A stretch of DNA of 64,000 bases from Chrysogorgia sp. JL179-B06 (GCA_035772405.1 JAYKKM010000225.1:1538501-1602500); one strand, 5' to 3'. Shown: positions 10,186 to 22,828, counted from the first letter of the stretch. The notes: generated by a model from the sequence alone, not told the origin. Made by a program: numbers and translations.

Positions 10186-13100
10186 TCAAGGGATGGAAAC
10201 ATGGGCCGTTTTGATGGTTTCTTTTGCTGAATTCAGTTGAATGGCTTCTTGTCTAGAGATTCTACTTGCAAATTGGGATGTAAGGGAATCAGGAGCAGCA
10301 GATGCTTCTTTCTCATATATCTTCTCTAGGTCTTTCAAATTAAGAGAAAACAATGTCTCCTTTACTAAATCACCATATGCTACAAAAAGAGTGGTAATTT
10401 CAGTAATTTGTTTGTATGAATTAAGTCAAATTTTGAACAGTTGATATAACAATTTGACAAAAAAACTAAATGTTTAATCTTGCTTACTGTATGTTGGTTC
10501 AACTTTGATTTTTTTAACAACTGGTTCACCAGCTTTGAACTTTGGCCACCACACACGAATCAGCTCCTCACCATTCTTTTTTTTCTTTACCTCTCTGTGC
10601 AGATTTTCATTAAAATGAAGGGATGCAAGTATTTGCCTAATTGTTAGAGGAAAATTGAGTCTAAATTATTTTCGATAATGCAAGGGGCTATACCCAAGGT
10701 GTTTCAATTTATAACCAATTAGCAAAGCTCAAAGACCAGATATGAAAGGCTATAGCCCAGGCCAAGAAATCAAGTACTACGTTAGGGTTTTAAGTTTAAA
10801 AGGGAAGCTAACAGTCGAATACAAACCTGCATTTTGTTCCCATCCAGGAAAAACACAGCATTTTGGGGTGCCAGAAATTTAAGACTGCATGATAGGATTC
10901 TAATGCACTGGTTTGAGTGTCTGAGGACATTTTCTTTATGTCGTTACAAAGTCTTTTGTTAGTTACAATTGCATTCAATTTGTCAAAAGCATCTGTACCT
11001 AGATGTGGCAGACAGATACTTTTATTGTACATGTAATAGAGGCTTTGCACGGGTCACGTGATAAACTACAGAACCTCATGGGTGGATCCAGGCTCATCTG
11101 ATAGAGGGGTGCAGATTTTTCAGGGAGGGTGCACCCATCCACCACCACCTTAAATTATGTCAAAAATGCCATAAATCATGAAAATGTCAATATACACTGG
11201 TTGATGCTGACTTTTTCTAGGGGGTGCTTATTTTCTCTGAGGGGGTGTGCACCCCACCCCTAGATCTGCCTATGCAGAGCCTGAAAGAACATAGCAACAT
11301 ACATGTACACAATTATGTAATAAATTATGACGTACATGTATGCAAATAATTAATTAGATTTATTTGCATATCTTGTCATTCACTTTGAATTTGATATTAA
11401 ATTATGGTGACAATGAAAAATGGTCATTTTCTGCTATATTTCTTACAGTAGTTTGGTTACTAAAAAGGTTAATACAATAAGGTGTTAGATAAGTTTTATA
11501 CATTTTAATTATGGTGGCCATCTTGGAGGGCCACCAAGATGGCTGCCATAATCAAAATCTATAATAAATACATATTTCATTTGATTACCCTAAAAAATAA
11601 TACAGAAATGAAACCAAACTAAAAAAATAATACAGAAATGGACAATTTTTCATTGCTACCATAATTTTATAACAAATTCACAAGATATGCAAATTATTCT
11701 AATGAATTATTTGCATACATCATAATTTATTCAGACAATTTGGTGCAAATTATAGTTTTTAGAATAATTAGATTTGCCATGTGACCCATGCAAAGCCTCT
11801 ATAGAGACTACAAAAATGGCAGTTAGATATACACTACAATATCAATATACAAATATCAAAAGCAGCAGCCCCTTTACACTATCTTAGAGTTCACACTATC
11901 TTACCTGGATAAATCCAATCCCTGGGTTCCTGTGTCTCTGCATGAATGCATGTTGTAAACAATTCATCTGGGTGGTCTGAGTGCTTGTCTGCAACGTGAC
12001 GGATAACTGACATCCACTTGGCCTCAATCATAGCTTCAAATCCTGATTTCGTGGATGTGACACACCAGTATAAATGGTTCTTGATTCCTTTTACCCAGGT
12101 CTTTAGGACTTCACAGCCCTTTTTCTTGCTTGCTTTCAGAATCCTTTTAGTAACTGACTTGGCCACATGCCATATATCATCAAAATGCTTTGTGTTTGGT
12201 TCTTTTTCTCGTATCCACTTGCTTATACCTATGTGTCTGTCAGATATAAACACAGGAATACTTATACCTGCACTCTTGAGGTGGTTGAAGCATCTTTTTG
12301 CTCCTTCTAGTTCCATCTGCGTACTACCTCCTGTTTCATTTGACTAAAAAAATTTAACAAAATATTTCAAGATTAATTCTATTTCACAAGTATTTGGGAT
12401 TCTAATGACTCTGTTTGTCAACCAAACTGTTACACACTTGCCCTCTGTAACTGATCATACATTTAACCACAATCACAATACAACCACAATACATTTAATC
12501 ACTTGAAAAAATATTGGAAGATAAGGTGTTAAAGAGATCAATTTTTGTAGCAATAAAATTCTTGCTGTAACAGTCTTGTATGATAAACAATGTTTATTCA
12601 TAATTTGAGGTCACAAAGCATTGTGGTTAAATGTGTACCGGTAATAGCCACTATCTTTTTCGGTATCATCAATTAAAAAACATCTCACCTGCACAACCTC
12701 AAAATGAACAATCTTTGAGGTGGAATTGCAAAACATTGTATATGTTCCAAATTTTGCTGAATGACCCATGGAGTCATATCGACCATCTCCACTCCATGCA
12801 GCATCCTTCACTTTTTTTACTTCTGTCAACAAACTTTCTTTTTGTTTCTTCCAATGGGCAAGTATAGCTGGAAACAAAAACTTTCTTTGGTAGTTAAAAA
12901 ATGTCCGTGAAGAGTACGCACAAAGTCCCATGTGTTTAAAAATGAGAAGTACTTTGTTCACAGTTCCACCTGCTATTAAGATTCCAAAACTAAGCAACAT
13001 ATTGCCCAATGGATATTGCCCAAACACCAATGGCTGAGATGTCCAAACAAATGAATTTTCCCCACACTTTCTGCAATGCTGTGTGACAGTAACCATTGTT

Positions 13101-15454
13101 CCATTTTTTTTCATGGACACTTTTGGTTCAGGTTCCTTGCATTTGAAGCAAAATATGTTGAATAGCTGAAGTAACATGCTGTAAAACACCACAACTGATG
13201 GCTCTGCATAGGTTGGCGTACCATACCAACAGGAACTCTGAAAATAAGAAAAAGTTTAATTGTCAATGAATGTGTTTATCAGTGAAAATATTAAAACCTG
13301 GTAAACAATTAAAATGTTTTTACTCATAACATGTAATTACAGTACTCATAAACAAACGAGTAATTAAACTGAACATACGGCTCGATTTCCATATAAATAT
13401 CCCCAAATTTAAAACATAGTGGCTAACCCAAACCTTACCCTAATCCTAACCCTAACCCTCCACCTAATATATACTAACCCTAACTCTTACGATAATGTTT
13501 TATTTTAGAAATAACAGCTGATTTTAATTTCGACTTTTACTACCGATAGTCTATGTGACGTCATTTCGGGATTTTATATGGAAATTCAACCGAACATACT
13601 GTATTAGTGAAAAGGCATACCCTAGAATTGAGAGCTTTGCGCATGAAAGCAAGCATAAAAAAGTGGTAAAAAAGCATAAAAGGTGGGATATACAAAGTTA
13701 CATCAACTGGTGTACATTAGTTATAAAAATATAATTTGGCATACTTAATTTCGTTTTCTGATTCCCATTCTTCACAATCAGACATTTCTTCACCATCTGA
13801 ACTGGACTCTTCTTCAAACATATCAGATCTACAGATATCTTCGTCATTCTCACTTTCACTACTGCCACTTTCCTCTTCTTGGTCAAACTCACTCCACACA
13901 TCATTGCTGTCAGCTTTGGTGCTGGATTTTTGTTCTGCAGGTGATTCTGCCATTTCTACTTCCTGTGAAATGTAATAAATAATTCATATTTTTGCTTACA
14001 TGTAGGTAGTACTATACTGTACTGTGAACAGCATACTAATTACTCTAATGAATATACTACAATATAAATATAGAATAATACAGTACATGGATGTGCAGAA
14101 ATATGAAATTTATTTTAAGTGTTGAAGGATATCTTGAAATAAACACAAAAATAAATATCATATTTATAAGCATTCCATGCAAAGCTTATCCAGCAAAATA
14201 TTTTCATAAATAATCGCACATGTGAGATCACTTTTATTACTGGTAGAAAAATAAAAAAACACTCTATTTTATATAATAAATTATCTTAATATTCACCTGC
14301 ACTCCTTTCTTTGCTGCCAAACGTATTCTTTTTAACCTTCTAATTACTTGTCTTCGTAGATTTTTGCATTCAGTCAACTTTTCATAATGATTTATCCTTA
14401 TACTCCTTATAGTTTTCTTCATGTTGGGCAGATGTTATTCCCTCTAAATGATCAAAATGTTCCGTTGGTATTTCACATGAAATTCCTGAAAACGTCTCCG
14501 GTATAACTTCTTCGACTTGTCGTTCATCCTTCTCCGATCCAGCAATGCCAATGACGGTTTCCGTCACTTTTGATGACAATAGCTTGGTTGTCTTCGATGC
14601 ATTACGTATGATCTGCAAATAAAATATCTCATTAAGATGGTGGGAAATATACTGGAACATCTCAATAATATTTATTTTATGCTAGGATAAATGTTACATC
14701 ACAATTCTGACAGTGTTTAATACATGTAAAGTTGTATAAAGTTATAGAATATAAGATACAGTATCGTGTCAAAATAAAGGTCAGTTTTGACCGTAAAATA
14801 TAGTAAATATTTTAGCTTAGTTCACTTCTTAATACATGTAAAGTTGTATAAAGTTATAGAATATAAGATACAGTATCGTGTCAAAATAAAGGTCAGTTTT
14901 GACCGTAAAATATAGTAAATATTTTAGCTTAGTTCACACGTCAACATTTTTGTGTGCCGCCTGAATTATATGAATAATGGTAATGATCAGGATTGTTCAT
15001 TTGCATATTTTGGTTCGCAACATGAACGTTTGACCGCACCTGACATGATTTATACAGAATTCGACCTTACAGTACGTACCTTGCGTTTTTCCCTTGGCGT
15101 AACAACTTCTCTTCGACTTTCGTCCACCACTGATGTATCTCTGGTTGGAACAGATCCACGAATAAGAACCTTGTAGCCAGAAGATTCATCTGAAAAGCGG
15201 CGTGTGTAGCATGTTTCCTCGAAGTGCGCTGAGCACAAAGACGAATGTTTCGACGGTTGATGAAAATCGACTCGATGTCTTTTTACAAACTGGATCCATT
15301 TCTGGCATGTGGTTTGGTCTTTTGGAAACTTGTGCATCCGTATTCCTGGTGTGTACGAAGTATTCTTACAACTTTCATTCTGAGGCGTCCCAGCGACACA
15401 ATATCTTCCTCCTCTTCTTGTTGGCGTACATTCCTCCATATTGAATACATGCAA
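10186..15454 (-). CDS. Kolobok-type THAP/DDE transposase, eight exons
   Basis: Exons traced from splice sites: 15454-15080, 14612-14297, 13962-13745, 13237-12689, 12343-11905, 10998-10827, 10636-10497 and 10379-10186. Exon 1 holds a THAP-type zinc finger (CKNTSYTPGIRMHKFP...W..FV.RHR...LCSAHF) that should bind the element ends. Exon 2 has a basic coiled coil (NLRRQVIRRLKRIR), exon 3 is acidic and serine-rich, exon 4 carries a CxxC pair and the first catalytic segment GDGRYDSMGHSAK, exon 5 has FISDRHIGISKW and HFDDIWHVAK, and exons 6-7 give QTSALESYHAVLNFW and LASLHFNENLHREV. This is the Kolobok cut-and-paste fold with DDE residues. Single-base frame problems near 14395 and 10325 suggest an inactive copy. 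TTAA flanks support the family. Confidence 0.8.
11037..11801. mobile_element. Foldback MITE in a transposase intron
   Basis: TAGAGGCTTTGCA...TGCAAAGCCTCTA ends, probable TA target duplication, and long internal arms that pair around a centre near 11520-11545 (GGTGGCCATCTTGG / CCAAGATGGCTGCC). Another repeat with GTGGATCCAGGCT-like ends appears nested at about 11085-11285. Lies in intron 5 of the Kolobok transposase gene. Confidence 0.75.
13430..13490. repeat. Short telomere-like CCCTAA patch
   Basis: Degenerate CCTAACCCTAACCCT repeats in an intron. Likely a short interstitial scrap, similar to TTAGGG-like bits near 53085-53150. Confidence 0.5.
14717..14938 (+). repeat. Direct tandem duplication, ~111-bp unit
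   Basis: Two nearly identical copies of a unit starting TAATACATGTAAAGTTG and ending CTTAGTTCAC, side by side in intron 1 of the transposase gene. Confidence 0.9.
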
Positions 15455-15620
15455 ACAAATTTACGTCACGATCCATTTGTCACGTGATTTTGGCCGTGTT
15501 GATCAACAGACCTACTTCCAGATCAATAAAAGCTCCTAAAAATCCTATTTTAAAGCAAGTTTCTGCCAATCTTTAATTAAAAACGTTTTTTTCACACATA
15601 TTTAAAGTAGAAACAAGCTT

Positions 15621-15648
15621 AAAAAATTTCGCTTCATGTCACCTTTAA
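15621..15648 (-). repeat. Kolobok right terminal inverted repeat with TTAA
   Basis: Inverted copy of the left end, ending ...CATGTCACCT then TTAA at 15645-15648. Confidence 0.85.
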
Positions 15649-16608
15649 TACTGTAATGTGTTTTATAGAATACCTGAGAAGCAGTGTTCCATATAATCGC
15701 TGCGATCGCCGAGATAGAACATTTTCTATCTCGGCGATCGCTGAGCGTGTAGTTTCCATATGATCGCTACGATCGTCGGTTTTAAAATCGAGCGATCGCA
15801 GCGATCATAATAAACTTTGCGAAAGCTGTGCCCGCTGGCGCTGACGTCTAAACTTTTATAATACCTGTTGAAGCTATGTTATAGCTTGTTTAAATCTTCT
15901 CAATACGGCGAAATTGTTAATCCAAAAATATTTTTGACCTTATACACAACGCCACTCTGAGCTTCGCATCTTCAAGACGACGTTGAAATTTGATGAACTA
16001 TAGACACTCAAGTGAAGCATTTTGGAGTGCATAAGTTTCAACTTTCAAGTATTCCCTACGAGGCTACGGCCCGTTTCAAACTAGAAAAATCCTTTGCTCA
16101 ACCTCATTTGCATGCCATGGTGGCCATGGTTTGGTGTACGAGAAGTTCGACGTTTGAAACTGGCCCAAATATCATGATTCTTTGCGCTGATGATTGATAA
16201 ACACAAATAGGACTTGGAAGATAAAATGAACAACTATTTGTGGATATTTATTATAAAAATGCACACATTGATGCATCATGTATAGCTTCATATTAACACT
16301 TACTTGATAAACTCACTGTAAACACAATACAGCTCAAAATTACCAACTTCATGATTGCTTACAAAGCGTCGTATGGCAAAAACAAACGAGATATTTTGAA
16401 TTCCGACTTGTTGCTCGCATTCACTGACAAACTGCGTTGATCATGTCAATGGCACCCGAGAACTTATTAAGGGATTTGAGAAGGGAGTTTCCGATATGGG
16501 AAATGACGCATCAAAGACATGTAATCTCAGTTTCCATGTGTATCGGAAATGACGCAGCCATGTCGCTGGCAGCGCGCTGGAAAGTGGGATAAGAACAGAA
16601 AGGTCCTT
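15649..16608. other. Intergenic region with GATCG palindromes
   Basis: No gene seen. At 15687-15809 there are nested palindromes (ATCGCTGCGATCG, CCGAGATAG/CTATCTCGG, CGATCGCAGCGATCAT) forming a foldback MITE. The rest is unique-looking with no open frame of note. Confidence 0.6.
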
Positions 16609-16900
16609 CCCAGCTAACAATATCACGTTGTCACAACGTTGTCACAATGTTGGACTTACGTTGTGACAACGTCGTACGCGAACGTCCTGAGAACGCCGAT
16701 TTGTAGACACCTGAGAACGTTGTCACAACGTCCCTTGAAAGTTATTTTAACGTTGTCACAACGTAGCCTACAATGTTGTCACAACATTGTGACAACGTTT
16801 TATTACGGTTGTGTGTCAACGTTGTAATGAGGTTGTGTCACAACGTTCTCACAACGTTAAAATACGTTTTAATAATATATTTGCTAGCGATTCACCAACG
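16609..16900. repeat. Fishbone palindromic repeat array, left
   Basis: Repeated ACGTTGTCACAACGT and degenerate forms in both orientations, able to form many short hairpins. Matches arrays at 18830-19290, 21053-21165 and 28010-28140. Confidence 0.8.
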
Positions 16901-17089
16901 TCGAAAACGCAAACCAAATCGACGTTAAAATGTCGACGTTGCTACGACGTCCATATATGCGACGTAAATAACATATATTTCTCGCATGGATTAGCTTTAT
17001 TTATACATGCATGTACCTTGGAATAAGCACTACGATCAGACAAATTTCTCAAAGTACTTTATTATTCACAAAACGATTGAATCCTACAG

Positions 17090-17540
17090 TCTTTAACCAT
17101 TGAAAATATAATTATATATAGAAGTATATGTTATATGCTCTCTCTCTATATAATAGATCAATATATAATATATAAACTGGATCAATATATACTGTAATAT
17201 ATATATATATATATATACATGTTTAATTAGTGACTCACTGTCCCAAAAGCCTCGTCTCGGCAAGTATTCGCATATTATCCCCTCGCCCGGCGCGAAGCGC
17301 CGGCCGAAGGCCGAAGGCCTGAGGGCGAGGGTGCTAATATCGACCGGCGTTTAGTCCATTATCACGCGAGATCCAAGCGGATCCTGATCTCGGATTGGCT
17401 TTATAGGTATATATATATATATATATATATGATCAACCGTCCTCATGCGCGGCATCGGAAAATGTGGCACTGGTAACTAGATACTCAGATTAAATTGAAC
17501 CGTCACAAGAGACATAGGTTTTTGAGGAACCGAGTATGTA
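17090..17540. repeat. TA microsatellites and a G+C hairpin
   Basis: TA runs at about 17187-17216 and 17405-17430, with a strong hairpin between them at 17281-17333 (CCCTCGCC...GGCGAGGG, core GCGCGAAGCGC). No coding potential. Confidence 0.7.
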
Positions 17541-18110
17541 TTTTGACTCGCTAATTCCAAATCTGTTTTCAGAATTGAAAACGGTTATATATTGATCGAG
17601 ATTATCATAGCCGACCAAGCCCGGACTAATTTCTAAGTACATAAACCATTTTTACGAAGGGTATTCACGAATTCTCGTAATATAGTAGACACATATGTTA
17701 TGTATATTGACTCGCTAATTCCAAATCTGTTTTCAGAATTGAAAACGGTTATATATTGATCGAGATATTCAACATAATATTCGACGAAGTGACCGGCTAT
17801 AAATCATTATTTAGCCGACTAACTTTCTAAGTACATAAACCATTTTTACGAAGGGTATTCACGTTCTCGTAATATAGTAGACACATATGTTATGTATTTT
17901 GACTCGCTAATTCCAAATCTGTTTTCAGAATTGAAAACGGTTATATATTGATCGAGATATTCAACATAATATTCGACGAAGTGACCGGCTATAAATCATT
18001 ATTTAGCCGACTAAATGTCTAAGTACATAAACCGTTTTTACGAAGGGTACTCACGTTCTCGTAATATAGTAAACGCGTATGTTATGTATGTTGACTCGCT
18101 AATTCCAAAT
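17541..18110 (+). repeat. Tandem satellite, ~190-bp unit
   Basis: Four units each starting GACTCGCTAATTCCAAAT, at 17545, 17709, 17901 and 18093 (spacings 164, 192 and 192). Each contains AAAACGGTTATATATTGATCG and ends in a CTCGTAATATAGTA stretch. The first unit carries a deletion. Confidence 0.9.
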
Positions 18111-19289
18111 GTGTTTTCAGAGTTTAAATCGGTTAAATATTGGCCGAGATAACGTTCAAACATTTCTTCGACGAAACGGGCTTTTGGAAATTGTGAATTT
18201 TTGCAAAAGGCCACGGCGTGCGAGGTCTGGGCACGATGGATGGAGAAATTCCTGTAGGGGGGGGGGGGGGGGGGTAGAAAAGGCGGGCGAGAGGATTATT
18301 GCGAATTCGTGTTTCTAGTATATAAAGTAATACGAAATAGTCGGCCTTGTTTCTTGATCAGTAATCATAAGATTTATCCCTAGTAGTCCTGGTATTTATT
18401 TGAAGAACAGATCAACATAATTATTGTTTCCGTAGTATATTTGTGTTTAGCCGGAACACGTTGTATCCATTTTCTTCATTGAATATATATAATACAGTAA
18501 TATCCTTATTAACCCAAGAACTTGGTCAGAAGAAGTATAGTGGTCCTCCTTTGTGAAATATATTGTTACAGCCATCAGAAAAAGCTTTAGTTGTCCCCTA
18601 GCGTCAGCTTAACAGTTGTACAGGATCAAAATTTGGCGTTTTCTGATTGGCTTAAGCGGACACGGACCTCTGCGAAGACAGTCCTGCTTGTTTGTAGCTA
18701 AATTAAGATCAGTGTCAGCCTCGCCTGATTGGTTAAAAATTCATAAAATTGATCCTTCGACAGTGTGAAATTTATGAAATGATAATTTGTCGCAGTAACA
18801 AATAATTGCTATAGTTATTACGACATTTTAAAATTCAACGTCGAATCAACATATATTTCTGACATTGATATAACGTCGATAAAGAGACGTCGATTCGATG
18901 TTGCGGTTTGGTCGAAAAATATATGATAACGGTAAATATGACCAAAATTCAACGCCGAATTGAAGTCTATATTCCTGACGTTAATACAACGTACTTTGAT
19001 TCTACGACGACGTACTTTGATTCTACATTGAGTTTGGTCGTAATATATGTTGTGTAAAGCAATGTTGTGACAAGGTTAATTATGTGTTCAGTTAGCTGTC
19101 TTGTATATATACGCAGATAACTGGTACGAGTCCGACATTCTTATATAAACGTTGTTAGAACGTGTTGTCAGCACCTGAATATAACGTTGGTTTGTGACGT
19201 CGATACAACGTCCTGACAACGTTATGTCAACACGTTCACAAAACGTTCGGTTATGATGTCCCTACAACGTTCTGACAACGTTATATCAT
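18111..19289. other. Gene-free stretch with poly-G and fishbone repeats
   Basis: G run at about 18257-18272. From 18830 onward comes another set of ACGTCGATT / CAACGTCGA and ACGTTCTGACAACGTT motifs leading into the foldback. No gene found. Confidence 0.5.
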
Positions 19290-20084
19290 ATGGAGCGGTA
19301 TCCGGTTCACAAATACAATGTAAACTGTTTGATACGATGTTGCGGCTTCACATCACGACATTATGGCATCTGAGTAAGGCAGTGTGCCTACATGACGTTA
19401 TGTTACGACAGAACTGCTGGACATTACGTCTTACTACATTACGTTCTGCCTTCACAAACGTACGCTCCGACGTCGGAGCATCATCTGAAATGGCGTTCTA
19501 TCGTCACGCGGTGAAAGGGTCAATAATGATACGATGTTTCGGCTTGGAGTCTGGTGACTAACGGACAACGGTAATATAACTAAACAACATGGCCGCCGAA
19601 GAACAAGACGTTGCTCGTGCTGTTGGAGAGCAATCAGCCCTTTCCAAAGCTGGAAATTTGCTGGAAAGGTCAGTTAATTTACTAAAAGAGTCAAGAAGTA
19701 GTGGAAGTACTAGTGGAAACGATTTAACGGTTGAAAATGACGAGTTATTACAAAGTAGAGCAGTTGCAAACTACAGGTTAGTTGTTTTCCCGCCTAAATT
19801 ATTCTGATAAGCCAAGGCAGTCAGTTTAGTTTATAATTGTATTGTTTTGAAGCTGGAACAGGTAAAATTCTTATACATTTTGTCCAGAATGCGCATAATT
19901 TTTGACGAATAGAAAGATACTGACAAGTGCAACTTTTTACATTGGCATTTTTGTTGAGGCAAACCCGAAAAATCATAGCTCACCTTGGCAATTGCTGAGG
20001 CAAATAACGAGGACTATCATCATTAGCAATGTTGTACTTTATGTTAATTTTCGGGGAAATGTAAGCCAGTTATTTGTTTTTGAA
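19290..20084 (+). repeat. Foldback left arm
   Basis: About 795 bp whose near-perfect reverse complement is 20151-21053, with a 66-bp spacer (20085-20150). Divergence between arms is very low apart from an extra ~100-bp mini-palindrome in the right arm, near 20775-20865. Confidence 0.9.
19589..19807 (+). CDS. Putative first exon, left foldback copy
   Basis: Encodes up to 72 aa starting MAAEEQDVARAVGEQ. Residues 1-62 look coding (serine-rich, ending ...LLQSRAVANYR) and are followed by a GTTAGT donor at 19777, so this may be exon 1 of a spliced gene whose remaining exons are absent or unrecognised. An identical copy lies in the other arm on the opposite strand. No domain recognised. It could be an N-terminal exon belonging to the large element. 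Confidence 0.4.
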   Translation: MAAEEQDVARAVGEQSALSKAGNLLERSVNLLKESRSSGSTSGNDLTVENDELLQSRAVANYRLVVFPPKLF

Positions 20085-20150
20085 GGAATATATTTCCTGG
20101 TCCTCCAGTAGCATCCCACTCTAGGCAGTCTACCTCGTCGTCTACCAGCA

Positions 20151-21053
20151 TTCAAAAACAAATAACTGGCTTACATTTTCCCGAAAATTAACATAAAGTA
20201 CAACATTGCTAATGATGATAGTCCTCGTTATTTGCCTCAGCAATTGCCAAGGTGAGCTATGATTTTTCGGGTTTGCCTCAACAAAAATGCCAATGTAAAA
20301 AGTTGCACTTGTCAGTATCTTTCTATTCGTCAAAAATTATGCGCATTCTGGACAAAATGTATAAGAATTTTACCTGTTCCAGCTTCAAAACAATACAATT
20401 ATAAACTAAACTGACTGCCTTGGTTTATCAGAATAATTTAGGCGGGAAAACAACTAACCTGTAGTTTGCAACTGCTCTACTTTGTAATAACTCGTCATTT
20501 TCAACCGTTAAATCGTTTCCACTAGTACTTCCACTACTTCTTGACTCTTTTAGTAAATTAACTGACCTTTCCAGCAAATTTCCAGCTTTGGAAAGGGCTG
20601 ATTGCTCTCCAACAGCACGAGCAACGTCTTGTTCTTCGGCGGCCATGTTGTTTAGTTATATTACCGTTGTCCGTTAGTCACCAGACTCCAAGCCGAAACA
20701 GGTATCATTATTGACCCTTTCACCGCGTGACGATAGAACGCCATTTCAGATGATGCTCCGACGTCGGAGCGTACGTTTTTATTAAGTCTTGATTACATTA
20801 CGTTCTGCCTTCACAAAGTTTGTGAAGGCAGAACGTAATGTAATCAAGACTTAATGTCCAACAGTGTTGACGTAACATAAGATTATGTAGGCAGAACGTA
20901 ATGTAGTAAGACGTAATGTCCAGCAGTTCTGTCGTAACATAACGTCATGTAAAGGCACACTGCCTTACTCAGATGCCATAATGTAGTGATGTGAAGCCGC
21001 AACATCGTATCAAACAGTTCACATTGTATTTGTGAACCGGATACCGCTCCATA
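20151..21053 (-). repeat. Foldback right arm
   Basis: Inverted partner of 19290-20084. It contains an extra internal hairpin (ACATTACGTTCTGCCTTCAC and its complement) not present in the left arm. Confidence 0.9.
20428..20646 (-). CDS. Putative first exon, right foldback copy
   Basis: Identical 72-residue reading to 19589-19807, on the minus strand, with the same donor. Its upstream sequence is also duplicated, so both copies carry the same potential promoter. Confidence 0.4.
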   Translation of the reverse strand: MAAEEQDVARAVGEQSALSKAGNLLERSVNLLKESRSSGSTSGNDLTVENDELLQSRAVANYRLVVFPPKLF

Positions 21054-21163
21054 ATATCAACACGTTCACACAACGTTGGGTTATGATGTCGTTACAACGT
21101 TCTGACAACGTTATGTCAACACGTTCACACAACGTTGGGTTATGTCGCTAAACGTTGGATTGT

Positions 21164-21396
21164 ACGGTGGCCCACAAGGGCAAAACACAACTCAATATTT
21201 GGTTGGTTATACACAACAGAGTTTCGTGGTACACAACAGAGTTTCGTGGTACACAACAAAGTTTCGTAGAGCACAGCAAAGTTTTGTAGAACACAACAAA
21301 GTTTCGTAGAGCACAACAAAGTTTTGTAGAACACAACAAAGTTTCGTGGTACACAACTGATACAAAACAAAATTTCGGGAGACTGACAGAGTAATC
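21164..21396 (-). repeat. CACAACAAAGTTTCG minisatellite, left
   Basis: About ten units of ~22 bp alternating GTGGTACACAACA and GTAGAGCACAACA forms. The inverted partner is at 27720-28004, and both adjoin the same GGTGGCCCACAAGGGC sequence, so the arrays are subterminal inverted repeats of one element. Confidence 0.88.
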
Positions 21397-21452
21397 AGTA
21401 CCACCGTGCCCACCATCTTGGCCGGCCGCCCATATTAACTATATGGCTGAAA

Positions 21453-22606
21453 GTGAAGGCTGCAGTATTCCCACGGGAGATGAGAAGGATATTATCATAT
21501 ATTATTTTAGAAAGGGATGAATATATTTCAATTGTAATTTTTTTAGCCAAGTTTCATCAAATAAACATGAGCATCAGGACATTGAAGAACAGATTGCGAC
21601 AATATCAACTACGAAGAAGGACACCTACATTCGATTTGAATTTGGTACGTGACAGAATGCTGAGGGAGCTGAGTGGCCCTGGTTGCAGCGGAGGTTATAG
21701 GAGCATGTGGCATACTCTGCGCTTGGAGAACATCCACGTACCTAGGTATGTTGTATAACAACTGATGAGAGAGCTTGACCCAGATGGTTGTGAGCAGAGG
21801 AAGTCACGGCGATTGCATAGATGAAAAGGTACTTCTCTCCAGGTCCAAACCATACATGGCACGTGGATGGGTATGACAAATTAAAACCCTTTGGGTTTCC
21901 CATCCACGGCTGTATTGACGGGTGGAGCAGGAAAATAATGTGGCCAAAAGTAACGAAATCAAATAATAACCCAGAGGTTGTTGCCAATTTTTATCTGGAC
22001 ACAGTCTCAGGATTTGGTGGATGTCCGGTGAAACTACGAACAGATTGCGGAACGGAGAATGGCGTCATGGCAGCCATGCAGTGTACACTGAAAAACAATA
22101 TTGATGCTCATAAATATGGAACCTCTCCAGCAAACCAACGTATTGAGGGATGGTGGTCCTTTATACGGAGGAACCGGTCCAGCTGGTGGATCGACTTTTT
22201 CAAGAATTTGATTGAGCAAGACATTGTTAATCCTGCAAATGAACTCCAACTGGAGTGTCTATGGTTCTGCTTTGCTCGACTAATTCAAGATGATTTGAAT
22301 TCAGTCAAAGATCACTGGAATTCCCATCGGATAAGGCATTCTAGGCATGGCACTGTCAGTGGCAGACCTGATGAACTGTTCCTCCTTCCCGAGCTTCATG
22401 GTGGTACAGACAACTTACTTTGCCAAGTGTCAAATGATGAAGTAGATTCGCTGAGAGAAAACTTAACATATGTGGAGGAGAAGAGTGTGCAACAAGAGTA
22501 CTTTGAATATGTTCTGGAAAACACAGAATTAGATATGCCAAATACCTATGAAGATGGACTTCAACTGTATAGAACTCTAATAGATATTGCTGGCACAGAT
22601 ATCTGA
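21453..22606 (+). pseudogene. rve-fold DDE integrase/transposase, decayed
   Basis: Helix-rich N-terminus with RTLKNRLRQYQLRRR, then the catalytic core: WHVDGYDKLKPFGF (first Asp), GCIDGWSRKIMWPK, RTDCGTEN (second Asp) and NQRIEGWWSF (Glu). This is the cut-and-paste integrase fold seen in eukaryotic IS3EU/Ginger-like transposases; I cannot place the family with certainty. An in-frame TAA at 21757 and a frameshift at about 21820 separate N-terminal and core parts, so it is broken. The C-terminal part to 22606 is open. It lies on the plus strand, convergent with the HECT gene, inside the CCCAGCTAA-bounded element. Confidence 0.78.
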
Positions 22607-22828
22607 TTTTGCATCCTCAATTTTAAGATAAGTGACAGATACTCATAAGGGCATTGGTTTCTAACAACAAATTAATAACTGCTAAACTGTTTATAATTAG
22701 CACTATCCGATGGATAAATCCTCATTATCCAGTTGATAAGTCGATGCCAGGTGGTGTTATCCAGTACTGAGAGTTCCCTCTGGGTTGTTTTAGCAATGTT
22801 GAGTTTAAAGTCACTTTATGCATGTTAG

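Larger units (their letters stand above)
8281..15644. mobile_element. Kolobok-type DNA transposon, full length
   Basis: 7,364 bp between two TTAA tetranucleotides (8277-8280 and 15645-15648), the target duplication used by the Kolobok superfamily. Both ends carry the inverted repeat AGGTGACATGAAGCG followed by AAATTTTTT (24 bp matching). Inside are two convergent genes: a P2X7-C domain gene on the plus strand near the left end, and a spliced THAP + DDE transposase gene on the minus strand filling the right two thirds. Several MITEs have landed in its introns. A small number of frameshifts in the transposase suggest it is no longer autonomous. Confidence 0.82.

Noticed and set aside
13430..13490. 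Telomere end or chromosome-fusion site
   Set aside because: The CCCTAA tract is too short and degenerate, lying in a transposon intron.
21140..21416. Cysteine-rich repetitive frames (also at 27639-28154)
   Set aside because: Products of the CACAACAAAGTTTCG minisatellite read in all frames; the two arrays are inverted copies of each other.
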